Source: an uncultured Collinsella sp. (GTDB lineage: Bacteria > Actinomycetota > Coriobacteriia > Coriobacteriales > Coriobacteriaceae). Taken from it: a stretch of DNA of 7,111 nucleotides. Positions 1 through 4,762 of the stretch are shown in pieces (the stretch's first letter is position 1; each line of letters starts with the position of its first letter). Under the pieces are notes generated by a model. It was given only the letters and a program-made list of their open reading frames with translations, was not told the DNA's origin and ran no database searches. The translations under genes were made by a program, and so were the position numbers. The stretch covers positions 1-7,111 of the forward strand of contig CABVBR010000104.1 of NCBI GenBank assembly GCA_902496645.1, written 5' to 3'.

Positions 1-722
1 AGGTGGCGCCTCGCACCATTGCTGCGCATTTGTCGGCTATTCGGTCGCTCTATCGTTGGATGGCTGCCGAGGGGATTGTCGAGGGCGATGCGGTCTCGGC
101 GATCGCGTCGCCCAAGCTGCCGCGCGACCTGCCCGGTGTGCTGACGACCCAACAGGTCGAGGCGCTGCTCAAGACGCCTGATACTTCGACGCCCGTGGGA
201 CTGCGCGATGCGGCGATGCTCGAGCTGCTCTATGCCTCGGGTGCCCGCATCTCGGAGCTTGCCGCGCTTAACGTGGAATCCATCGCTTGGTCGGAGCGCG
301 TGGTTCGCCTTTGGGGCAAGGGGAGCAAGGAGCGCATCGTTCCTCTGTATCGTCGCGCACTCGAGGCGACGCGCACCTATGTCGACCAGGGGAGACCGGA
401 GCTGCTCGCCCAGGCAAAGCACCGCGACGCCGCAGCCGGTCTGCATCCGCTGTTTATTTCTGCGCGCGGTAATCGCATGAGTGCCGCTATGCTCAGGCGA
501 CGGTTTCATATGCTGGCAACGTGCGCCGGTATTCCGGCCGACATCGCGCCTCATGCGATGCGCCACACCTTTGCGACCGATCTGCTCGAGGGTGGCGCGG
601 ATCTGCGTTCGGTTCAAGAGCTGCTGGGGCATGCGAGCCTGTCCACGACACAGATCTACACGCATCTCACGCCCGTTCGGCTTAAGCGCGCCGTGACCCA
701 GGCCCATCCCCGGGGCGAGTAA
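1..722 (+). CDS. xerC: Tyrosine recombinase XerC/XerD-like, 5' end cut off by the window
   Basis: Site-specific recombinase of the tyrosine (phage integrase) family; XerC/XerD proteins resolve chromosome dimers at dif. The visible 239 residues, numbered from the GTG at base 3, begin inside the N-terminal SAM-like core-binding domain (AAHLSAIRSLYRW), so that GTG is not the real start; roughly 60 residues are probably missing upstream (family about 300 aa). All catalytic positions are present: Arg82 (GARISEL), Lys106 (GKGSK), His184 and Arg187 (HAMRH), His210 (LLGHAS) and nucleophile Tyr219 (IYTH). The Arg-Lys (24), Arg-His (23) and His-Tyr (9) spacings equal those of E. coli XerD as I recall them; the Lys-to-His segment is about six residues longer. 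A recombinase upstream of rpsB is usual in Actinobacteria and Firmicutes, which favours XerC, but XerD or another chromosomal integrase cannot be excluded. It ends in TAA, and no terminator is seen after it. Confidence 0.9.
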   Translation, partial: VAPRTIAAHLSAIRSLYRWMAAEGIVEGDAVSAIASPKLPRDLPGVLTTQQVEALLKTPDTSTPVGLRDAAMLELLYASGARISELAALNVESIAWSERVVRLWGKGSKERIVPLYRRALEATRTYVDQGRPELLAQAKHRDAAAGLHPLFISARGNRMSAAMLRRRFHMLATCAGIPADIAPHAMRHTFATDLLEGGADLRSVQELLGHASLSTTQIYTHLTPVRLKRAVTQAHPRGE

Positions 723-768
723 GCTGGACGGCTCACGTTGCGCTTAGGTGTGTGGTTTTGATTGCGGG

Positions 769-797
769 TTGGCAGAAAGAGGCAATCCTGCTATCAT
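769..797 (+). promoter_or_regulatory. Promoter of rpsB-tsf (extended -10)
   Basis: A -35 element TTGGCA (769-774) is followed after exactly 17 bp by TATCAT (792-797). Each differs from the sigma-70-type consensus at one position. TG at 789-790 makes it an extended -10 (TGCTATCAT). Transcription would start near 803-805, giving a leader of about 134 nt before rpsB. This is the best promoter match seen in the 216-base gap between the recombinase and rpsB and fits a highly expressed ribosomal operon. It is a consensus reading; no start site has been measured. Confidence 0.75.
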
Positions 798-802
798 TCA
801 TC

Positions 803-938
803 GGGTTGCTTCACGGCAACAGGTTTTTATCACGCACGCGCGGCTACTTCATACCGTGGTGCCCGGGCTTTGGTAGCACATGTCCGGGTTGGTTTTGGAG
901 GATGACCCCGCGCGGAGGCAAACCACAGGAGGTTTAAC
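803..938 (+). promoter_or_regulatory. Structured rpsB mRNA leader, possible S2 autoregulatory element
   Basis: The predicted leader can fold into several helices. A 5' hairpin pairs GTTGC (805-809) with GCAAC (816-820). A long-range helix pairs CGCGCGG (837-843) with CCGCGCG (908-914). Inside it, 861-868 pairs with 882-889 (8 bp including two G-U, loop of 13 nt). A last hairpin pairs AAACC (920-924) with GGTTT (931-935) and covers part of the Shine-Dalgarno. Leaders of rpsB operons are autoregulated by S2 in E. coli; that this one binds S2 is inference. I do not recognise it as a named RNA family, and pairings were found by eye without energy calculation. Confidence 0.5.
927..932 (+). promoter_or_regulatory. 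Ribosome binding site of rpsB
   Basis: AGGAGG lies 6 nt before the rpsB ATG, a near-perfect match to the 16S rRNA 3' end at good spacing, and it decides the start. It is the third GGAGG in 36 nt (others at 897-901 and 914-918). Its 3' half can pair with AAACC at 920-924. Confidence 0.85.
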
Positions 939-1667
939 ATGGCTACCAAGATTAATATCCGCACCCTGCTCGAGGCCGGCTGCCACTTCGGTCACCAGAC
1001 CCGTCGCTGGAACCCCAAGATGAAGCCGTTCATCTTCGGTGAGCGCAACGGCATCTACATCCTCGACCTCAAGCAGACCATCCTCGACGCCGACCAGGCC
1101 TATACCTTCGTCAAGAACGTCGCCAAGGGTGGCAACGTGCTGTTCGTCGGCACCAAGAAGCAGGCTCAGGAGGCCGTCAAGAACGCCGCTGAGCGCGCCA
1201 ACATGCCTTACATCAACCAGCGCTGGCTCGGCGGCATGCTGACCAACTTCGTCACCATCCGTTCCCGCATCAACCGCATGGAGGAGCTCGAGGCCATGGT
1301 CGAGGACGGCCGCATGGCAGTGCTCCCCAAGAAGGAGCAGGCTGTGCTCGGTAAGGAGCTCACCAAGCTCCAGACCAACCTCGGTGGCGCCCGCGACATG
1401 AAGGGTCTGCCCCAGGCTCTCTTCGTTATCGACACCAAGCGCGAGGAGAACGCCATCAAGGAGGCCCAGCGCCTGAACATCCCCGTCGTCGCTCTGATCG
1501 ACACCAACTCCGATCCCGATGAGGTCGAGTACGGCATCCCCTGCAACGATGACGCTATCTCCGCTGTCACCCTTATGTGCGAGCTCATGGCTGACGCCTG
1601 CCTCGCTGGCTCCGGCAAGGAGCAGGTCTCCGAGGCCGAGATGGCCGCTGAGCCCAAGGCCGAGTAA
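939..1667 (+). CDS. rpsB: 30S ribosomal protein S2
   Basis: Protein S2 of the small ribosomal subunit, which binds late in assembly and is needed with S1 for mRNA binding. The 242-residue product has normal family length. Visible hallmarks are the N-terminal motif LLEAGCHFGHQTRRWNPKM at residues 10-28, the QRWLGGMLTNF signature at 94-104, a charged helical segment at about 105-150 (the coiled-coil insert), and the C-terminal core motifs LFVIDTKRE (161-169), IPVVALIDTNSDPD (181-194) and NDDAISAV (203-210). The tail after 223 is acidic and Ala/Glu-rich. The start is fixed by AGGAGG 6 nt upstream. Codon choice is strongly biased (C-ending codons; lysine almost always AAG), as expected for high expression. 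It is the first gene of the rpsB-tsf unit, with 45 nt to tsf and no hairpin between them. Confidence 0.98.
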   Translation: MATKINIRTLLEAGCHFGHQTRRWNPKMKPFIFGERNGIYILDLKQTILDADQAYTFVKNVAKGGNVLFVGTKKQAQEAVKNAAERANMPYINQRWLGGMLTNFVTIRSRINRMEELEAMVEDGRMAVLPKKEQAVLGKELTKLQTNLGGARDMKGLPQALFVIDTKREENAIKEAQRLNIPVVALIDTNSDPDEVEYGIPCNDDAISAVTLMCELMADACLAGSGKEQVSEAEMAAEPKAE

Positions 1668-1712
1668 ATCAGTCTTAGTTAATTCTTTTTCATCTCTTTG
1701 AAAGGAACCACA

Positions 1713-2582
1713 ATGGCCCAGATTACCGCCGCTATGGTCAAGCAGCTCCGCGAGATGACCGACTCCCCGATGATGGAGTGCAAGAAGGCTCTCGTCGAGG
1801 CTGACGGCGACATGGACGCCGCTGTCGACGTTCTGCGCAAGAACGGCCTCGCCAAGGCTGCCAAGAAGGCTGGCCGTGAGACCAACGAGGGCGCTGTCGC
1901 CGCGTTCGTCTCCGAGGACGGCAAGACCGGCGCTCTGCTCGAGCTCTCCTGCGAGACCGACTTCGTCGGCTCCAACGCCAAGTTCACCGGCTTTGCTTCC
2001 AAGGTCGCTGAGGTTGTCGCTACCACCGAGCCTGCTGACGTCGACGCTCTGCTCGAGAAGCCGATGGGCGAGGAGACCGTTTCCTCCGAGCTCACCGAGA
2101 TGATTCACATCATGGGCGAGAACATGAAGATCTCCCGTTTCGCCGCCCGCAAGGCTGAGAACGGCGCTCTCGCTTCTTACATCCACATGGGTGGTAAGAT
2201 TGGCGTTCTCGTCGAGTTCGCTTTCGAGAAGGCCGAGACCGCTCAGGCTGAGTCCTTCAAGACCTTTGCTCACGACGTTGCCCTTCAGGTTGCCGCCGTT
2301 GCCCCGATCTGCGCTACCCGCGATCAGGTTCCGGCTGAGACCGTCGAGCACGAGAAGCAGATCTACATGGCTCAGGCTGCCGAGTCCGGTAAGCCCGAGG
2401 CTATCCAGGAGAAGATGGCTGTTGGCCGTCTGGAGAAGTTCTACAAGCAGTCCGTGCTCACCGAGCAGGAGTTCATCAAGGACAGCTCCCTCACCATCAA
2501 GAAGTACGCTGAGCAGGTCTCCAAGGAGCTCGGCGACACCATTACCGTCGTTGCCTTTGACCGTCTGGTCCGTGGCGAGTAA
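1713..2582 (+). CDS. tsf: Translation elongation factor Ts (EF-Ts)
   Basis: Guanine-nucleotide exchange factor that releases GDP from EF-Tu in the cytoplasm. The product has 289 residues (E. coli 283). Seen in order: an N-terminal UBA-like domain (1-55) with the signature MECKKAL (21-27); the EF-Tu contact motif TDFV at 82-85, whose Asp-Phe pair is the exchange element in the E. coli complex; the core subdomain motif GKIGVLVE (161-168); HDVALQVAA (187-195); and a C-terminal block ending VVAFDRLVRGE. The reading frame is open five codons further upstream to a TTG at 1698, but AAAGGA (1701-1706) stands 6 nt before the ATG at 1713, and family members begin MAxITAxxVKxLRE, so 1713 is the start. 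Codon bias is as strong as in rpsB, and the gene ends at the terminator that closes this two-gene unit. Confidence 0.97.
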   Translation: MAQITAAMVKQLREMTDSPMMECKKALVEADGDMDAAVDVLRKNGLAKAAKKAGRETNEGAVAAFVSEDGKTGALLELSCETDFVGSNAKFTGFASKVAEVVATTEPADVDALLEKPMGEETVSSELTEMIHIMGENMKISRFAARKAENGALASYIHMGGKIGVLVEFAFEKAETAQAESFKTFAHDVALQVAAVAPICATRDQVPAETVEHEKQIYMAQAAESGKPEAIQEKMAVGRLEKFYKQSVLTEQEFIKDSSLTIKKYAEQVSKELGDTITVVAFDRLVRGE

Positions 2583-2605
2583 ATAAGCTCTTGTAGCTGG
2601 TAATG

Positions 2606-2640
2606 AGCAGGCTGTGGGTTTTACTCACAGCCTGCTTTTT
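2606..2640 (+). terminator. Intrinsic terminator after tsf
   Basis: A perfect 11-bp stem pairs 2606-2616 with 2626-2636. One G-U and one G-C pair (2617-2618 with 2624-2625) extend it to a 5-nt loop, and TTTTT follows at 2636-2640. It begins 23 nt after the tsf stop. It should end most rpsB-tsf transcripts, keeping the pyrH group at a lower level; some read-through is possible because the T run is only five long and then broken by C. Confidence 0.9.
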
Positions 2641-2643
2641 CAT

Positions 2644-2662
2644 GGCTCTTATCAGAGCCTTT
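2644..2662 (+). terminator. Small hairpin after the tsf terminator, possible tandem terminator
   Basis: GGCTCT (2644-2649) pairs perfectly with AGAGCC (2654-2659) around a TATC loop and is followed by only three T. It is too short to be a convincing terminator alone, but it directly follows the strong one and covers the place where a -35 element for pyrH would lie. Confidence 0.35.
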
Positions 2663-2670
2663 GATATCAT
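2662..2670 (+). promoter_or_regulatory. Candidate extended -10 promoter for pyrH
   Basis: TGATATCAT matches the extended -10 form TGnTATAAT at all but one position and carries the same TATCAT hexamer as the rpsB promoter. The expected -35 position (2642-2647, ATGGCT) is poor and lies in the hairpins, which an extended -10 can tolerate. The transcript would begin near 2677, giving about 23 nt of leader. A promoter is expected here because a strong terminator lies just upstream. Confidence 0.5.
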
Positions 2671-2685
2671 ATTGAGAGTCTAATT

Positions 2686-2702
2686 AAAGGAGGATCGCTT
2701 TG
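2686..2702 (+). promoter_or_regulatory. Ribosome binding site that fixes the TTG start of pyrH
   Basis: AAAGGAGG (2686-2693) stands 6 nt before TTG at 2700. No ATG or GTG lies in frame nearby that would keep the conserved N-terminal beta strand and KLSGEAL, so the rare TTG start is the supported one. A very strong Shine-Dalgarno paired with a weak start codon suggests tuned translation. Confidence 0.85.
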
Positions 2703-3422
2703 TCCGACATCCGATATAAACGCGTGCTTCTGAAGCTCTCCGGTGAAGCGCTGATGGGCGATGGCAACTACGGCATCGACCCCAAGGTTACCGATCATCT
2801 TGCCAAGCAGGTCAAGGAGCTGCTCGCCGTTGGTCATGAGGTCGGCGTCGTTGTCGGCGGCGGCAATATTTTCCGCGGCATGGCCGGCGCCGCCGGTGGC
2901 ATGGAGCGTGCTCAGGCCGACTACATGGGCATGCTGGCAACCGTTATGAACGCGCTCGCCCTGCAGGATGCCTTCGAGCATAACGATGTTCCCTGCCGCG
3001 TTATGAGCGCTATCCAGATGAACGAGATCTGCGAGCCCTATATTCGCCGTCGCGCCATCAACCACCTGTCCAAGGGCAACGTCGTTATCTTTGCCGCCGG
3101 ATCGGGTAATCCGTACTTTACGACTGACACCGCCGCGGCCCTTCGCGCCTGTGAGATCGGTGCCGAGATTCTGATTAAAGCCACCAAGGTTGATGGCATC
3201 TACGACAAGGATCCCGTCAAGTGCGCTGACGCCGTCCGCTTTGACAAGATCACCTATCACGAGGTGCTCGTTCGCGGCCTGCAGGTTATGGATTCCACGG
3301 CAACGGCTCTTTGCCAGGACAACCGTATGCCCATTTTGGTCCTCAACATCGATGGCGAGGACACCGTCAAGCGCGCGCTCGCGGGTGAGCCCGTCGGCAC
3401 GCTCGTCTATCAGGAGGATTAA
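2700..3422 (+). CDS. pyrH: UMP kinase
   Basis: Bacterial UMP kinase of the amino-acid kinase fold: ATP + UMP gives ADP + UDP, the first step from UMP to UTP and CTP; family members are typically hexameric, activated by GTP and inhibited by UTP. The 240-residue product has normal length. Motifs in order: KLSGEAL (12-18, phosphate-binding Lys12), the glycine loop GGGNIFRG (53-60), a UMP-pocket helix at about 73-89, GNPYFTTDTAAALRA (136-150, with the conserved Thr-Thr-Asp), KATKVDGIYDKDP (160-172, ATP/GTP side) and MDSTATALC near 197-205. The start is TTG. It heads the group that continues into frr: its last codons contain the frr Shine-Dalgarno and only 2 nt separate the genes, so translation is probably coupled. 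It supplies nucleotides that eventually feed the CTP-using CdsA encoded downstream. Confidence 0.97.
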   Translation: MSDIRYKRVLLKLSGEALMGDGNYGIDPKVTDHLAKQVKELLAVGHEVGVVVGGGNIFRGMAGAAGGMERAQADYMGMLATVMNALALQDAFEHNDVPCRVMSAIQMNEICEPYIRRRAINHLSKGNVVIFAAGSGNPYFTTDTAAALRACEIGAEILIKATKVDGIYDKDPVKCADAVRFDKITYHEVLVRGLQVMDSTATALCQDNRMPILVLNIDGEDTVKRALAGEPVGTLVYQED

Positions 3423-3424
3423 GC

Positions 3425-3961
3425 ATGGCAGAGAACATCACCGCCCACATGGACAAGTCGCTCGAGTCCCTCAAGCATAACTTCTCCAAGGTCCGCACTG
3501 GCCGCGCTAACGCCAACATCCTGTCTGATATCACCGTCGACTACTACGGTGTTCCCACGCCCGTCACGCAGGTTGCCGCCGTTAAGACCCCCGAGGCCCA
3601 TATGCTGCTTATCGAGCCGTGGGATAAGGCGCTCATCAATGCCATCGTCAAGGCCATCAGTGCCTCCGACCTGGGCATTACCCCCAACTCCGATGGTACC
3701 GTCGTGCGTCTGCCGTTCCCGGCTCCCACCGAGGAGCGTCGTCGCGAGCTCGTTAAGGAGTGCCGCGAGTACGCCGAGCAGGCCAAGGTCTCCATCCGCA
3801 ACATCCGTCGCGACTTTAACAACAAGCTCGAGCGTGACGAGGAGCTCACCGAGGACGATGTTCGTCGCGAGCAGGCCAAGGTCCAGAAGCATACCGATGA
3901 GTATGTTGCCAAGGTCGAGGAGCTTCTGAAGGAAAAAGAAGCCGAGGTCATGGAGATCTAA
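3425..3961 (+). CDS. frr: Ribosome recycling factor
   Basis: RRF splits post-termination ribosomes together with EF-G. The product has 178 residues, slightly shorter than the usual 185. It shows the helical domain I start MDKSLESLKHNFSKVRTGRA (9-28), the domain II block at about 31-100 (VDYYGVPTPVTQVA, SDLGITPNSDGTVVRLPFP), TEERRRELVK (102-111), and the conserved RNIRRD (125-130) carrying the arginines needed for ribosome binding. Two small departures are visible: the N-terminus lacks about seven residues relative to the E. coli protein, and the stretch after RNIRRD is about three residues shorter before LTEDD. The start is supported by AGGAGG at 3412-3417, 7 nt upstream and inside pyrH. The frr stop is followed 38 nt later by a terminator-shaped hairpin that lies inside uppS. 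Confidence 0.97.
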   Translation: MAENITAHMDKSLESLKHNFSKVRTGRANANILSDITVDYYGVPTPVTQVAAVKTPEAHMLLIEPWDKALINAIVKAISASDLGITPNSDGTVVRLPFPAPTEERRRELVKECREYAEQAKVSIRNIRRDFNNKLERDEELTEDDVRREQAKVQKHTDEYVAKVEELLKEKEAEVMEI

Positions 3962-3965
3962 GGTG
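3952..3965 (+). promoter_or_regulatory. Ribosome binding site and GTG start of uppS
   Basis: GGAG (3952-3955) lies within the last codons of frr, 7 nt before GTG at 3963, one base after the frr stop. It is weaker than the AGGAGG sites of the neighbouring genes. No ATG, GTG or TTG occurs in frame between this GTG and the ATG inside the catalytic motif MDGNGRW, so this is the only sensible start seen. Confidence 0.7.
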
Positions 3966-4757
3966 CAACACGACGAGCATAAACTGGTCGAGTACTTTGC
4001 CGACGCCCCTGCGGGCGTCGGTTTTTCCGACCTTGACCTCAATAACATTCCGCACCATATTTCGTGCATCATGGACGGCAACGGCCGTTGGGCCACGGCG
4101 CGCGGCCTTGCCCGCACCGAGGGCCACAAGGCTGGTATCGTCTCCCTGCGCGAGATTATTACCGCCTGCGTGCGCCTGGGTGTCGATGTGCTTTCGGCCT
4201 ATGCGTTTTCTACCGAGAACTGGAATCGCCCGCAGCACGAGGTCAACGTCTTGATGCACCTGTTTGCCAAGACGTTTATTGACGAGCTGCCGTTACTCAA
4301 GCGCGAGAACGTTCGCGTTGTCTTTTTGGGCGATATTTCCGCGCTGCCCAAGAAGACCCGCGACGTTTTTGAGCGCGGCCTTGCCGAGTGCGCCGACCAT
4401 ACCGGTATGACGCTGGCGTTGGCTGTCAACTACGGTGCCCGTGCCGAGATCACCCGCGCCGTCCGCCAGATTGCGCTCGATGCCGCCTCCGGCAAGATCG
4501 ACCCCGCCGCAATCGACGACGAAATGGTGTCCTCTCACCTCTACACCGCCGGTCTTCCCGATCCGGAGCTTGTGATTCGCACCTCTGGCGAGCTGCGTCT
4601 TTCCAACTATCTGCTGTGGCAGGTGGCTTATTCCGAGTTCTATGTCACCGATACCTATTGGCCCGACTTTGATCGCTGGGGCCTTGTCGACGCCATTTTG
4701 GCCTACCAGGGCCGCGACCGTAGGTTTGGCGGACTGAGCAAGACCGAGGAGGCTTAA
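3963..4757 (+). CDS. uppS: Isoprenyl transferase (undecaprenyl diphosphate synthase family)
   Basis: A cis-prenyltransferase that condenses isopentenyl diphosphate units onto an allylic primer to give the long-chain polyprenyl diphosphate carrier for peptidoglycan and other envelope polymers. The product has 264 residues. Conserved regions: MDGNGRW (37-43; Asp38 corresponds to the essential Asp26 of E. coli), GHKAG (54-58), YAFSTENW (80-87), VNYGAR (155-160), IRTSGELRLSNYLLWQ (205-220, diphosphate-binding Arg and Ser) and YSEFY (223-227). The chain length of the product cannot be read from the sequence. About 36 residues precede MDGNGRW, some 12 more than in E. coli; this extension contains the terminator-like hairpin described separately. 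GTG start; AGGAGG for cdsA lies in its last codons. Its C5 substrate comes from the MEP pathway, which includes Dxr encoded two genes downstream. Confidence 0.96.
   Translation: MQHDEHKLVEYFADAPAGVGFSDLDLNNIPHHISCIMDGNGRWATARGLARTEGHKAGIVSLREIITACVRLGVDVLSAYAFSTENWNRPQHEVNVLMHLFAKTFIDELPLLKRENVRVVFLGDISALPKKTRDVFERGLAECADHTGMTLALAVNYGARAEITRAVRQIALDAASGKIDPAAIDDEMVSSHLYTAGLPDPELVIRTSGELRLSNYLLWQVAYSEFYVTDTYWPDFDRWGLVDAILAYQGRDRRFGGLSKTEEA
4000..4026 (+). terminator. Terminator-shaped hairpin inside the 5' end of uppS
   Basis: CCGACGCCC (4000-4008) pairs perfectly with GGGCGTCGG (4013-4021) across the 4-nt loop CTGC, followed at once by TTTTT (4022-4026). G3999 and T4022 could add a G-U pair. 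By form this is a complete intrinsic terminator, 38 nt past the frr stop, yet it is translated as uppS residues 13-20. A ribosome that starts at the uppS GTG would cover the left arm and prevent folding, so it could act as a translation-sensitive attenuator. The structure is seen directly; termination activity is inferred. Confidence 0.6.
4033..4061 (+). promoter_or_regulatory. Weak promoter candidate inside uppS
   Basis: TTGACC (4033-4038, five of six to consensus) and CATATT (4056-4061, four of six) are separated by 17 bp and start 7 nt after the terminator-like T run. Transcription would begin near 4068, too late for full-length UppS, so it could serve only cdsA, dxr and rseP. It may equally be a chance match inside coding sequence. 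Confidence 0.2.
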
Positions 4758-4762
4758 TCGTG
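4747..4762 (+). promoter_or_regulatory. Ribosome binding site and GTG start of cdsA
   Basis: AGGAGG (4747-4752) in the last codons of uppS stands 7 nt before GTG at 4760, two bases after the uppS stop. This supports inclusion of the long low-complexity N-terminal tail of CdsA, since the tail follows directly on the best start signal. Confidence 0.8.

Noticed and set aside
3..5. GTG at base 3 as a true start of the recombinase
   Set aside because: It would begin in the middle of the N-terminal core-binding domain. The gene almost certainly continues upstream of the window.
1..722. A mobile element or integron associated with the recombinase
   Set aside because: No attachment site, inverted repeat, cassette or other mobile gene is visible, and the location next to rpsB matches the chromosomal XerC/XerD arrangement.
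723..768. A terminator after the recombinase gene
   Set aside because: No stable stem followed by a T run is visible; GGTTTTG at about 754-760 has no adjacent hairpin.
1698..1712. TTG at 1698 as the tsf start, five codons upstream
   Set aside because: The ribosome binding site AAAGGA lies inside those codons and is correctly spaced for the ATG at 1713, where homologous EF-Ts proteins begin.
849..2351. A 500-codon open frame on the minus strand across rpsB and most of tsf
   Set aside because: It is antisense to two clearly conserved genes. The strong C-ending codon bias of rpsB and tsf removes stop codons from this antisense frame, and the Leu/Gly/Asp-rich translation has no recognisable domain.
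4302..4327. A second hairpin with T run inside uppS (CGCGA / TCGCG, then TTTTT)
   Set aside because: The stem is only 5 bp and is separated from the T run by five bases, so it is unlikely to terminate.
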